Shown piece after piece: positions 16,390-24,989 of a DNA stretch of 64,000 bases (position 1 is its first letter; each line of letters opens with the position of its first letter). The notes beneath the pieces are model-generated. The model had not been told where the DNA came from. It saw only the letters and a program-made list of their open reading frames with translations, and made no database searches. The position numbers and the translations under genes are program-made. The DNA is from Myxococcales bacterium (GTDB taxonomy: Bacteria; Myxococcota; B64-G9), in NCBI GenBank assembly GCA_012798435.1, contig JAAZNF010000084.1, positions 62,001 to 126,000 of the forward strand, given 5' to 3'.

Positions 16390-17949
16390 TCACGGGCCCT
16401 CCCTCTCTGCTCTGGGCACCAGCGTCCGGCAGGCCGCGCGCTTGCCGTTGTGCGCGCAGTACTTGGCGGCGACGTCCTCCGCCTGGATGCCGCTGAAGGG
16501 GTAGCGGTTGTTGGCGAACCAGGTGGGGCTGGCCTGGATGCCGAGCAGGGCGCACAGCCGGGCGTCCTCGCGGAGCAAGCGCTCCCCCTCGGCCCCGTCG
16601 GCGCAGGACCCTAGCGTGGTCGGGTTCAGGCCAGCTTCGGTGGCGCAGGGCTCCCACACCGGGTCGCGGGGATTGCGCATCCGGCAGCCCACGTAGGCCA
16701 GCGATTTTTTCGGGGTGTTCTTCTGCACGCAGGCCATGCGGCGGTTCTCGGCGAGCTCCTCGGATCCGTGGAGCGAGTTCATCTGCCCGTTTTCGAAGCC
16801 GACCACGAAGTGGAACCTGACCTCCCTGAGGCCGGTGGCCTTCATCAGCTCGGGCAGGACCTGGACCGCCCTGGCGGCGAAGGGGCACTGGGACATGAGG
16901 AACAGCCGCAACTCGCCGGGTTTCTCAAGACGGCAGGATATCGATTCCTTGCAGGCCGGATCCCGGCAGTCGGCCCTTCCGTCCCCGGTGTCGTCGATGC
17001 CGTTGTCGCAGATCTCGGCGGTGGGATCGAACTTCGAGCCGGTCGCCAGCACCCGGTAGTCCCCGTGCGCCTTCAGCTGGTCCCACACGGGGGAGGTCGA
17101 CTCCCTGGCCAGCGCGTCCACGGACGCGTCCAGCACCACCGCCGGAAGCAGCGGCTTACCCGCCGCGACGTGCAGCGCCTTGCCGGCCGGGTCGAGGTAG
17201 TCCAGCTCCGTCAAGTCCAGGTTCTCGAAGGTGCGATTCAGGAACGCCTGCCAGTGCCGAGCCTGGCAGGTGGCGCAGCGTCTGTCCGAGAGGATCACCG
17301 CCCGCACCCGGGGGATGGGCGGCAGATCCTGGCACACCGGGGCTCGAAGGTCGCCGGCTGCGCAGATCTTCATGAGCAGGCTGTCGCGGCTGCGGTTGCC
17401 CTGGTACTTCTCGCCCCCGATGAACAGGGTGGGGGATCCTCGCACCCCGCGCGCCGACGCCTCCCGGTAGGACTCGCGCAGCAGTTGCTGGCCCTCGCCG
17501 CTGTCCGCGCAGGTGCGCACCGCGCTCACGTCCACCCCGACCGCCGCCGCGCAGCTCTCCCAGCCCTCGGGGATGGCCCGCAGGTTCCTGCCCATGCACC
17601 GCATGAAACCGGGCAGGGCGTTGCCAAACAGCCGCTGCACGCAGATCTCCAGGAGGTTGCCTGCCACCTCGCTCTCGCCGTGCATGGCCGACAGTCTCCC
17701 CTCGACCTCGGTCCCCACGAACCCGACGCGGAAGTCGACATGGTCCCGGAGGTCCTCCAGAAGCGGCCCCAGCTCCTCCATGATCTGGGCGCAGTAGGGG
17801 CACTTGGACATCACGTACAGCTCTACGCTCACCTTCGCGCCCGGCTGCGGCGGGGCCTCGACCGGCGCGGCGGGTGTACCCGCGAGGGGGGCAAGAAGCG
17901 CTCCCGTCCAGAGCGTGAAGAGGCTCGAGGCAAGAATCAGATTCGTCAT
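16390..17949 (-). CDS. Exported triple thioredoxin-fold (GILT-like) protein, copy A
   Basis: The start is ATG 17949 with AAAGGAG upstream; the longer frame in the ORF track crosses the hydrolase gene. After a signal-like helix, residues 40-200 form a GILT/DsbA-like domain: MSKCPYC (Cys50, Cys53), SAMHGESEVAGNLLEICVQ, RCMG, WESCA, then GSPTLFIGG with the cis-Pro. Residues 215-300 are a second thioredoxin-like domain with RCATC (Cys225, Cys228) and LLPAVVLD. A myxobacterial EICDNGIDDTGDGRADCRDPAC linker (about 312-333) leads to a second GILT-like domain with CPFA instead of CxxC (Cys355), LHGSEELAENRRMACVQ, WEPCA and ASPTWFANN. An exported thiol-disulfide role is inferred. A close paralogue lies at 22378. 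Confidence 0.75.
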   Translation of the reverse strand: MTNLILASSLFTLWTGALLAPLAGTPAAPVEAPPQPGAKVSVELYVMSKCPYCAQIMEELGPLLEDLRDHVDFRVGFVGTEVEGRLSAMHGESEVAGNLLEICVQRLFGNALPGFMRCMGRNLRAIPEGWESCAAAVGVDVSAVRTCADSGEGQQLLRESYREASARGVRGSPTLFIGGEKYQGNRSRDSLLMKICAAGDLRAPVCQDLPPIPRVRAVILSDRRCATCQARHWQAFLNRTFENLDLTELDYLDPAGKALHVAAGKPLLPAVVLDASVDALARESTSPVWDQLKAHGDYRVLATGSKFDPTAEICDNGIDDTGDGRADCRDPACKESISCRLEKPGELRLFLMSQCPFAARAVQVLPELMKATGLREVRFHFVVGFENGQMNSLHGSEELAENRRMACVQKNTPKKSLAYVGCRMRNPRDPVWEPCATEAGLNPTTLGSCADGAEGERLLREDARLCALLGIQASPTWFANNRYPFSGIQAEDVAAKYCAHNGKRAACRTLVPRAEREGP

Positions 17950-18065
17950 GGGAAGCTCCTTTCGGGGCCCGCGAGCGGCCAGGAGGACTCGACCAGGTGC
18001 ATGACCAGCAGCCGCAGGGCAAGAACGATGGATGGAACGGAGGGCCCGGCTCCGCAGCGCCTCCC

Positions 18066-18974
18066 TCAGGGGTCGCGGGCGCCCGCGTTCTGGCGCACGA
18101 ACCGGACCCAGGCCTCCCGGTACTCGTTCCCGCCCGCTTCCGGGATGTCGTTGTGATGGCAGTCGAGCTCGAAAAAGCGCTTCTTTCCAGCCAGGGCGGC
18201 AAAGACCTTCTTCCCGAGCTCGAACGGAACCACCTCGTCGCGCCGTCCGTGAACCACCAGCGCCGGGGAGCGGACCCGGGAAGCCTTTTTTTCGTTTTCG
18301 AAGCGCGAGCGAAGGAGGAGCGAGGTGGGCAGCCAGGGGAACACCGCCGCCGCCTCCTCGCGCATGCTGGAAAACGGCGCCTCCAGGATTATCGCCGCGG
18401 GTGGATCCGTGACGGCGAGATCCAGCGCGACCGCGCATCCCAACGACTCGCCAAAGTAGACGAGCTTCCTCGTGTCCACCTCGGGCCGCGCGCGAAGGTA
18501 CGCGAGCGCCGCCCGTGCGTCCCGGTACAACCCCTCCTCGTCCGGCGCGCCCTCGCTCTTGCCGTAGCCGCGGTAGCCGACGAGCAGCATTCCCAGCCCC
18601 GCTTCCTGCGCCTCCTTCATGCGGCCGCCGCGATGGGAGAGGTTGCCGGCGTTGCCGTGGAAGAAGATGATGGTCGGTTCGTTCGGCCGGGAAGGCGAGA
18701 ACCAGCTTGTAAGGCGCAGCCCGTCCTCGGCGAGATAGGACACCTCCTCGATACCCGCCAGCCCGAAGTACGCCGGCTCCATCATCTCGGATTCGGGGTG
18801 GAAGATGAGCCTGTTTTGGAGAAGGTAGAGGAGTCCCATGAAAAGCACCAGGGCGATGACGACGCTTCGCGCCGCCCGGAGCGGGAGCGGCCAGCGCGCA
18901 CGGCGAACGGTCGGGCTCGGGGCGGATTCCGGCACGAGCGATGTGTACCAGACCCAGGCCCTGGGTGCAATCAC
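18066..18974 (-). CDS. Membrane-anchored alpha/beta hydrolase
   Basis: A transmembrane anchor (SVVIALVLFMGLLYLLQNRLIF, about residues 38-59) precedes a Bem46/YfhR-type alpha/beta hydrolase. IIFFHGNAGNLSHR carries the oxyanion loop, YRGYGKSEG follows, YFGESLGCAVAL holds the nucleophile Ser, LVVHGRRDEVVP the Asp and LDCHHNDIPE the His of the triad. The substrate is unknown; the family contains serine hydrolases of small esters or lipids. The start is GTG at 18974 without an evident ribosome binding site; a GTG at about codon 14 (VPESAPSP) is an alternative. Confidence 0.85.
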   Translation of the reverse strand: MIAPRAWVWYTSLVPESAPSPTVRRARWPLPLRAARSVVIALVLFMGLLYLLQNRLIFHPESEMMEPAYFGLAGIEEVSYLAEDGLRLTSWFSPSRPNEPTIIFFHGNAGNLSHRGGRMKEAQEAGLGMLLVGYRGYGKSEGAPDEEGLYRDARAALAYLRARPEVDTRKLVYFGESLGCAVALDLAVTDPPAAIILEAPFSSMREEAAAVFPWLPTSLLLRSRFENEKKASRVRSPALVVHGRRDEVVPFELGKKVFAALAGKKRFFELDCHHNDIPEAGGNEYREAWVRFVRQNAGARDP

Positions 18975-19035
18975 GGGCCGACAAGGTGAAAGGCCCCGAA
19001 AAACCTTTCACCGAAAAAGATCTCGGCAAGAGGGC

Positions 19036-19116
19036 AAGCCCCCTGTTCCCCCGAAGAATGCACCCGGGGTCAACTGCCGACCAGGAAGTGTTCGAGAAAC
19101 CAGGGGGCCTGTCCCC
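19036..19116. repeat. Pair of GGGG/CCCC palindromic elements
   Basis: AAGCCCCCTGTTCCCCC (19036-19052) and GGGGGCCTGTCCCC (19103-19116) occur in the 250-base gap between the hydrolase and glycosidase genes (18975-19224). Both have the form of short repetitive palindromes common in gaps of related genomes. The rest of the gap, including an AT-rich part near 19122-19190, shows no gene. Confidence 0.3.
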
Positions 19117-19224
19117 ATGGTAAATCTCATAATATCAGGTACATATAAGTACTTGCCCTGGTGGAAAGCTCCGGAAATTTACCTTGCCAGGAAGTGGATG
19201 TCGTCAGGGTCCGGGCGGGGATTC

Positions 19225-20100
19225 TCAGGGAGTTGGAGTGGGAGCCGAAGGACACACCACGGGCCGGACGCGCTCGACCCCGAGCACGTTGGGGATGGGC
19301 CACTGCCTTGCGTTGCTATCGTTCTCGAAGAACCCGGACTCGTAGCTTCCGCACAGATCGAGATCCAGGCCGCCGGCGTGGATCGACAGGCTGGCCTCGG
19401 GCCCGCCTTCCAGGTGCATGGCGCGCTGGATCCCGAGCGATGATGCCAGCAGCATCCGGTTCAGCTCCGGCATGGAGACCGGCGTGCGCGAGAACACAAG
19501 CAGGATGCGGCCCGCCTCGTCGTCGGCGAGCAGCACCTCGCTCCACTTGCGCCGGTTGTCCCTCCACACGCTCCGGCCCGGTCCCTTGATGAGGCGCAGG
19601 TTCTGCACCACGGTCCGGTACCCGTCCAGCCGCTCCCTGGCCCCCGGCGCGTCGAGGTCGAGCACCAGTGCTGGCGGATCCTTCCCGTCCAGCGGATCGA
19701 AGGCCAGCACCGACTGGTAGTCCTTCACCCAGCGCGCGCTGTTGGTGTGCTCGCCGTGACGCAAGAAGCCCGTGTGCTCCGCCTGGTTTTCGAGGTTGAA
19801 CATCCCCAGGTTGGTAGTCACCGCGAGGTCATGCTCCTCGGCCCAGCGGCCGGCCGTGCGTTTCTGGCCGTCGAGCTCCGAGGCCAGCACGGCGCGAAGC
19901 CGCGCCACACGCGGGTCGATGCGCACCACGTGCAGGTCGAAGGTGGTGCCCTTGCCTGGCGCCTCGAATTTCAGGCGGGTGTATTCGAGGCCGGGTTGGA
20001 GGACTCGCCACCCCGGTTGTGCTGGCGCGCTCGTTTGGGCAGCGCCCGGCGGCGGCCCGGTGAGTAGCAGAACCAGGACCATCGAAAACCTGAAAAGCAT
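19225..20100 (-). CDS. Phosphodiester glycosidase-family (NAGPA, DUF2233) exported protein
   Basis: Signal peptide MLFRFSMVLVLLLTGPPPGAAQ. The body fits the phosphodiester glycosidase (NAGPA) domain: YTRLKFEAPGKGTTFDLHVVRIDPRVARLRAV, then LAVTTNLGMFNLENQAEHTGFLRHGEHTNS (the usual ...NGGFF... position, here NLGMF), KWSEVLLADDEAGRILLVFSRTPVSMPELNRMLL, and AMHLEGGPEASLSI, where the family has LDGGGSS. Homologues remove terminal sugars from phosphodiesters or act on cell-wall material; the substrate here is unknown. Several active-site positions differ from the consensus, so catalysis is uncertain. Confidence 0.75.
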   Translation of the reverse strand: MLFRFSMVLVLLLTGPPPGAAQTSAPAQPGWRVLQPGLEYTRLKFEAPGKGTTFDLHVVRIDPRVARLRAVLASELDGQKRTAGRWAEEHDLAVTTNLGMFNLENQAEHTGFLRHGEHTNSARWVKDYQSVLAFDPLDGKDPPALVLDLDAPGARERLDGYRTVVQNLRLIKGPGRSVWRDNRRKWSEVLLADDEAGRILLVFSRTPVSMPELNRMLLASSLGIQRAMHLEGGPEASLSIHAGGLDLDLCGSYESGFFENDSNARQWPIPNVLGVERVRPVVCPSAPTPTP

Positions 20101-20111
20101 GGTCGAAATTC

Positions 20112-20140
20112 AGGCTACCCGTGCGGTGGACCTTGTGCAA
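20112..20140 (-). promoter_or_regulatory. Predicted promoter of the phosphodiester glycosidase gene
   Basis: On the minus strand TTGCAC (20135-20140) and TAGCCT (20112-20117) are 17 bases apart, and the -10 box ends 11 bases before the ATG at 20100. No ribosome binding site is visible, so the leader would be only about 5 bases. Confidence 0.4.
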
Positions 20141-20153
20141 GTTGAAACTGGGT

Positions 20154-20220
20154 ACCGAAACCGGGGTGAAACCGGGGTGCCTGGCACACCGAAACCGAAA
20201 CCGGGGTGCCTGGCACCGGA
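20154..20220. repeat. REP-like repeats with GGTGCCTGGCACC palindrome
   Basis: AACCGGGGTGCCTGGCAC occurs twice (20170-20187 and 20199-20216), preceded by a partial third unit GAAACCGGGGTGAAACC. The second copy is extended to the perfect palindrome GGTGCC-T-GGCACC. They sit in a 280-base gap (20101-20380) between two divergent genes. Similar elements are scattered in many deltaproteobacterial genomes; no REP transposase is in this window. Confidence 0.7.
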
Positions 20221-20380
20221 TAACCGGTTGAAATTGAACCAGAAAAATCTTCCACCAAGAAAAAACTTCGACGAAACATTCGAGATAAAGCAGAGAATTC
20301 AGGAAAAGCGTTGTCGGGTGGCGCGACGTCACTATATTTCGCTGGTCGCGACCGGGTTGTTCCAGAACAGGAGGCGAGGT

Positions 20381-21424
20381 TTGAGGCGATGCGCAAGATG
20401 CCAGGGCGAGTGGTCGAACGGCATATGGCCGCGGCTTGGGTTGTGCTGCACGTTCGCGAAAGAGCCGGTTCATTTTCGCCGGACGACGGCTCGCTGGGCC
20501 GCCGGCCTTGCGCCAGCCGAGCGGCGCGAGTTCTTGCGAAGGATCGCTGCGGACAACGCCCGGGCCCTTGGGCTAGCCATCGACTGGTGCGCGGCCCACA
20601 ACGTCGGCGCTTTTCGCATCAACAGCGAGATTCTCCCCTTGGCGACCCATCCCCGGGTGGGCTACCGGCTCGATGATCTCGATCGCTCGGGTGAGATCCG
20701 GCGGACTTTCGTCGACGCCGGGAAAAAGGCGCGCGCGGCCGGCATGCGGCTTTCTTTCCACCCCGACCAGTTCGTCGTCCCGGGGTCGTTGCATGATGAC
20801 GTCGTGCATTCCTCGCTCGCGGAGCTGGAGCACCAGGCTTCTCTTGCCGAACTCGTCGGCGCCGAGGTGATCACCTTGCACGGCGGCGGCGCCCAAGGGG
20901 GAAAGATGGCAGCGCTCGAGCGGCTGCGACGCAACCTGGCTCTTCTCAGCCCGCGCGCCCGCGGCAGGATCGCGCTCGAAAACGATGACCGCGTCTACAC
21001 CGTCCATGACCTTCTCCCCCTTTGCCTCGCGGAGGGAATTCCCCTGGTGTACGACGTGCACCATCACCGCTGTCACCCGGACGGCCTGTCCGTCGAGGAG
21101 GCCACCGCGGCCTGCGCCCGTACCTGGCGCGGGCGCGAGCCCTGGGCCCACATCTCGTCGCCCTTGGGCGGCTGGCGCGGTCCCGACTCACGGCTGCACG
21201 CGGATTTCATCCGACCGTGCGACGTGCCCGCGAGCTGGGTGGGCCGGCGCATGACGGTCGACGTCGAAGCCAAGGCGAAAGAACTCGCCGTGTTGCGCCT
21301 GGCCCGCTGGCTGCGCTCGCCTTTTGAAAAGCGAAAAGACGGCGGGCTGTCCTGCCAACAAGGACGGGCCCGAAAAAAAACCAGTAGAAGACTGCTGCCA
21401 AGGAAAGGCGAAGAGAACGGCTGA
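20381..21424 (+). CDS. uvsE: UV DNA damage endonuclease (UvsE/UvdE)
   Basis: A TIM-barrel endonuclease that nicks 5' to UV photoproducts and other lesions, starting alternative excision repair. Visible signatures: PRLGLCCTFAKEPVHFRRTTA, FRINSEILPLATHP, LSFHPDQFVVPGS, VITLHGGGAQGGK, RIALENDDRVYTVHDLLPLC, VYDVHHHRCHP and HADFI, which include the His/Glu/Asp metal ligands. No in-frame ATG precedes the conserved RLGLCC block; TTG at 20381 has AGGAGG six bases upstream and is the best start. The last 35 residues after LARWLRSPF are basic and unlike the family. It may be translated at low level. Confidence 0.9.
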   Translation: MRRCARCQGEWSNGIWPRLGLCCTFAKEPVHFRRTTARWAAGLAPAERREFLRRIAADNARALGLAIDWCAAHNVGAFRINSEILPLATHPRVGYRLDDLDRSGEIRRTFVDAGKKARAAGMRLSFHPDQFVVPGSLHDDVVHSSLAELEHQASLAELVGAEVITLHGGGAQGGKMAALERLRRNLALLSPRARGRIALENDDRVYTVHDLLPLCLAEGIPLVYDVHHHRCHPDGLSVEEATAACARTWRGREPWAHISSPLGGWRGPDSRLHADFIRPCDVPASWVGRRMTVDVEAKAKELAVLRLARWLRSPFEKRKDGGLSCQQGRARKKTSRRLLPRKGEENG

Positions 21425-21712
21425 CAGAAAAACCAGGAGACGTTGCTCGTCGACGATGATGTCTGGTCTTGATTCTTGGTGATGGTCTTTCTACTGGCAG
21501 CGCCTTTTCAGGGATTTTTTCAGCGATGCTTCTGTTCATTGCCTCCTCTTCGCCTTCGCCAGATTTCCTCCATGCTCAGCGGTTTTTTCTGGCGGGCTCC
21601 GGGGAGTAAGCGAACAAGCCTCCTCTTTCGCGCCATTTTTTGCCGACCTTGTTTGCATCGGGACGCTCATGCGCTAGGCTGGACTCACGGTCGATTCGAC
21701 AAGGAGACTCTC

Positions 21713-22288
21713 ATGAAGGTCGTCGCGTTCAATGGCAGCCCGCGGCCCGAAGGGAATACCGCGCTTTTGCTTCGCACGGTGCTCGAGGTGCTCTCTGGCC
21801 GCGGCATCGAGACCGAGCTCGTGCAAGTCGGCGGCCAGCAGGTCTGGGGCTGCCGGGCCTGCATGGCCTGCCGCAAGGCGCACAACCGGCGCTGCAGCAA
21901 CGATCGCGATGGACTCAACGGTTGGCTGGAGAAGATGTTCTCGGCCGACGGCGTGCTGCTGGGCTCGCCGACCTACTTCTCCGACTTGACGCCGGAGCTG
22001 AAGGCGCTGATCGATCGCGCCGGCTACGTGAGCCGCGCCAACGGTGACCTGCTCAGGCGCAAGGTCGGGGCGGCGGTGGTGGCGGTGCGCCGCGCCGGGG
22101 CGGTCCACGCCTTCGACTCCATCAACCACTTCTTCACCATCTCCCAGATGATCATCCCGGGCTCCAGCTACTGGAATATCGGTGTGGGGCGGGACGAGGG
22201 CGAGGTGCACGACGACGCCGAGGGGATGGACACCATGCGCACCCTGGGCGAAAACATGGCCTGGCTGCTCGCGAAGTTGCAGGGGTGA
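21713..22288 (+). CDS. NADPH-dependent FMN reductase/flavodoxin-fold protein
   Basis: Flavodoxin-like fold: [23 protein letters not shown] is the phosphate-binding loop for FMN and [22 protein letters not shown] the second FMN-binding segment. A cysteine cluster, [17 protein letters not shown] (about residues 43-59), resembles the iron-sulfur flavoprotein subgroup, which transfers electrons. The start is ATG 21713 with AAGGAGA upstream; the longer frame has no support. The 288-base gap before it (21425-21712) shows no other gene; a weak -10-like TAGGCT is at 21675-21680. It is convergent with copy B of the GILT-like protein. Confidence 0.85.
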   Translation: MKVVAFNGSPRPEGNTALLLRTVLEVLSGRGIETELVQVGGQQVWGCRACMACRKAHNRRCSNDRDGLNGWLEKMFSADGVLLGSPTYFSDLTPELKALIDRAGYVSRANGDLLRRKVGAAVVAVRRAGAVHAFDSINHFFTISQMIIPGSSYWNIGVGRDEGEVHDDAEGMDTMRTLGENMAWLLAKLQG

Positions 22289-22290
22289 AC

Positions 22291-22305
22291 GGCCAGGGCC
22301 TGGCC
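22291..22305. terminator. Short hairpin between convergent genes
   Basis: GGCCAG-GGC-CTGGCC forms a perfect 6-bp stem with a 3-base loop three bases after the FMN reductase stop. No T-run follows, so it is at best a weak or factor-assisted terminator for the convergent pair. Confidence 0.3.
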
Positions 22306-22377
22306 CCCGCAGCCCGCACTCGCAGAGCCCGGCCCGCAAGGACCGAACGTCGCTGGCGACCCCGGTTCCGCCGTGGC

Positions 22378-23934
22378 TCAGGGGTTCTCTCTCTCCACTT
22401 TGGGCACGAACGCCCGGCAGGCCGCCCGCTTTTGGTTGTGCGCGCAATACTTGGTGATGACGTCCTGCGCCTGGATGCCATTGAAGGGGTAACGGTTGTT
22501 GGCGAACCAGGTGGGGCTGGCCTGGATGCCCAGCTGAGAACCGAGCTTGGCGTCCTCGCGGAGCAGGCGCTCCCCCTCGGCCCCGTCGGCGCAGGACGCC
22601 ACCGTGACCGAGTTCAGGCCTGCTTCCGTGGCGCAGGGTTCCCAGACAGGATCGCGGGGATTGCGCATCCGGCAGCTCGCGTAGGCCAGCGATTTTGCCG
22701 GGGTGTTCTTCTGCACGCAGGCCATGCGGCGGTCTTCGGCGAGTTCCTCGGGCCCATGGAGCGAGCGCATCTGCCCGTCATGATCCACGCTGACCACGAA
22801 GTGCAACCTGACTTCCCTGACGCCGGTGGCCTTCAATACCTCCGGCAGGGTCTCCATCGCCCTGGCGGCGAAGGGGCACTGGGACATGAGGAACAGCGAA
22901 AGCTCGCCGGGCTTCTCGGGGCGGCAAGATATCGAATTCCTACAGGTAGGATCCCGGCAGTCCGCTTTTCGGTCTCCGTTGTCGTCGATGCCGTTGTCGC
23001 AGATCTCGGCGGTGGGGTCGAACTTCGAGCCCATCGCCAGCACCCGGTAGTTCCCCTGCTCCTGGAGCCGGTCCTTGAAGGGAAAGGTCGACCCTTTGGC
23101 GAAGGCGTCCACGGACGCGTCCAGCACCACCGCCGGGAGCAGCGGCTTGCCGGCCGCGGTATGCAGCGCCTTGCCGTCCGGGTCGCCGTAGTCCAGCTCC
23201 GTCAGGTCCAGGTTCTCGAAGGTGCGCTCCAGCAAGGACCGCCAGTACCCAGCCCGGCAGTCGGCGCAGCGCCTGTCCGAGAGGATCACCGCGCGCACGC
23301 GGGGGATGGGCGCCAGATCCTGGCACTGCGGGGCCCGGGAGGCGCCGGCCCCGCAGATCTTGCGGAGCAGGCTGTCCCGGCTACGGTTGCCCTGGTACTG
23401 GACACCCCCGATGAACAAGGTCGGGGAGCCGCGCACCATGCGCGCCGACGACTCCCGGTAGGAGTCGCGCAGCAGGCGCCAGCCCTCGTCGCCGCCCGCG
23501 CAGTCGCGCACCGCCTTCACGTCCGCCCCGGCCGCCGTCGCACAGCTCTCCCAGCCCTCGGGGATGGCGCGCAGGTTCCTGCCCATGCAGCGCAGGAAGC
23601 TGGGCAGGGCGTGGCCGTGCAGCCGCTGCATGCAGATTTCCAGGAGGTTGCCAGCCACCTCGGTCTCACCGTGCATGGCCGACAGTTTCCCCTCGACCTC
23701 GCTTCCTACGAAGCCGACGCGGAAGTCGACATGATCCCTCAGGTCCTCCAGGAGCGGTCCCAACTCCTCCATGAGCTGGGCGCAGTACGGGCACTTGGAC
23801 ATCACGTAGAGCTCCACGCTCACCTTCGCGGTTGGCGGTGCCTCGACCGGCACTGAGGGTGTTTCCGCGAATGGGCCGGAGAGCACCCCTACCCAGAGTG
23901 TCAGGAGAACCGAGCCGAGGATCGGATTCAGCAT
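22378..23934 (-). CDS. Exported triple thioredoxin-fold (GILT-like) protein, copy B
   Basis: Start ATG 23934 has AAAGGAG upstream, the same leader sequence as copy A. Domain order is the same: signal helix, GILT-like domain with MSKCPYC, AMHGETEVAGNLLEICMQ, WESCA and GSPTLFIGG; thioredoxin-like domain with RCADC; EICDNGIDDNGDRKADCRDPTC linker; second GILT-like domain with SQCPFA, LHGPEELAEDRRMACVQ, WEPCATEAG and ASPTWFANN. By eye most residues are the same as in copy A, with differences concentrated in the signal and at exposed positions. Both copies keep two CxxC sites and one degenerate CPFA. The pair is probably a tandem duplication that was later separated by 4.4 kb. Confidence 0.75.
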   Translation of the reverse strand: MLNPILGSVLLTLWVGVLSGPFAETPSVPVEAPPTAKVSVELYVMSKCPYCAQLMEELGPLLEDLRDHVDFRVGFVGSEVEGKLSAMHGETEVAGNLLEICMQRLHGHALPSFLRCMGRNLRAIPEGWESCATAAGADVKAVRDCAGGDEGWRLLRDSYRESSARMVRGSPTLFIGGVQYQGNRSRDSLLRKICGAGASRAPQCQDLAPIPRVRAVILSDRRCADCRAGYWRSLLERTFENLDLTELDYGDPDGKALHTAAGKPLLPAVVLDASVDAFAKGSTFPFKDRLQEQGNYRVLAMGSKFDPTAEICDNGIDDNGDRKADCRDPTCRNSISCRPEKPGELSLFLMSQCPFAARAMETLPEVLKATGVREVRLHFVVSVDHDGQMRSLHGPEELAEDRRMACVQKNTPAKSLAYASCRMRNPRDPVWEPCATEAGLNSVTVASCADGAEGERLLREDAKLGSQLGIQASPTWFANNRYPFNGIQAQDVITKYCAHNQKRAACRAFVPKVERENP

Positions 23935-24172
23935 AAGGGCTCCTTTCAGGAACAACTCGTGAGGGTAGTGGTCGGGCCGTTCCATTTCAAGTCGTGCCAC
24001 CTCATGGAAGATACTGGAGGAAAACGGTCCGAACCAGTCCGTTGCTTTTCTTTCACAAGGGGGGCTCGCCGTGGGCGGTGGTGCTTGTGCCCGCAGGACT
24101 CGTTGTGGTAGTAAAACGATATCCGCGTTGTATGGATTGGTTGGAGTGATTTCTCAGGCAGTGTCGAGGTGT

Positions 24173-24760
24173 ATGGCGGTGACGAAGACCGGTGACCAGC
24201 GTGTGCCGATGGCCAAGGGCTCGAACCTGCTTGGACTGCTATACGCCGTGGAGCAGAAGTTCGGTCCCGAGACGGTTCGGCGCATGACCGCCGATCTGCC
24301 GGAGGAGATGGCCCTGGCCGTACAGGACGGCCGCATGGTGGTCTCGGGCTGGTATCCGCTGGAGTGGTACAAGATTTTACACCGGAGGGCCCAGCAAGCC
24401 AGCGGTCAGGACAACCACCTGGCCTGGGAACTGGCCCACCTGTTTGTGCACCACCAGCTGGGTGGAATCTACCGGGCGTTGCTGAAGCTCCTCTCGCCCA
24501 ACTGGCTCTTCCGCTACCCCTCGATGATCTTCTCCCGCTACTTTTCCCAAGGCGCGCTGGCCATCCCCGAAAACCGGCCCGGCTACGTCCGCGGCGAATG
24601 GTCCGGGTGCGAGGGTTTCGACCACAATATATGGTTGGCCACCTTCGGTGGTTGCCAGGCCGCCTTGGAGCGCGCCGGCGCCAAGAAGGTCGAGATCCGC
24701 ATCGTATCGGGTGCGAACGACGGGGACGAGACGGCCGTGGCCGAGGGAACCTGGAGCTGA
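24173..24760 (+). CDS. DUF2378 (myxobacterial TIGR02265-type) protein
   Basis: KGSNLLGLLYAVEQKFGPETVRRMTADLPEEMALAVQDGRMVVSGWYPLEWYKILHRRAQQ resembles the start of DUF2378, a family of about 180 residues largely confined to Myxococcota and expanded there; WYP, HLFVHHQLGGIYRALLKLLSPNWLFRYPSMIFSRYFSQG and the C-terminal beta strands also fit. No function is known, and I see no catalytic motif. I choose ATG 24173 (GAGG at 4 bases) because 24071 has no support; ATG 24209 is the alternative. The upstream 238-base gap has no other feature. Confidence 0.65.
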   Translation: MAVTKTGDQRVPMAKGSNLLGLLYAVEQKFGPETVRRMTADLPEEMALAVQDGRMVVSGWYPLEWYKILHRRAQQASGQDNHLAWELAHLFVHHQLGGIYRALLKLLSPNWLFRYPSMIFSRYFSQGALAIPENRPGYVRGEWSGCEGFDHNIWLATFGGCQAALERAGAKKVEIRIVSGANDGDETAVAEGTWS

Positions 24761-24943
24761 GGAAGGGAACCTAGCCCAGGCCCTTGGACTTGACGTTGTG
24801 CATGCGCGTCCATTCCCCGAGCGCGGCGCGCCGCCAGCCGGTGTTTTCAAATCCTCGAATCGGACCCCGGACGGGGGCGGGCAGGGTCCGGATGATTTGA
24901 GGACAATTCCTCTCTTTTGGGACTGGCGGCAAGGGGGGCGACG

Positions 24944-24952
24944 TGCTAGATT
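24944..24952 (+). promoter_or_regulatory. Possible extended -10 promoter of the DUF362 gene
   Basis: TGCTAGATT (24944-24952), a TG-n extended -10 box, lies 37 bases before the ATG. No good -35 is present. The same TGCTAGATT occurs as the -10 region of the Ser/Thr kinase gene on the minus strand, which makes it more credible. Confidence 0.35.
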
Positions 24953-24989
24953 CCGGGTTGCGGGAGGGCGCCAGGAGGAAGGTCATCCC

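Noticed and set aside
16390-19029. The long 879-aa frame
   Set aside because: Its first 360 codons are out-of-frame sequence over the hydrolase gene; the real start is ATG 17949 with a ribosome binding site.
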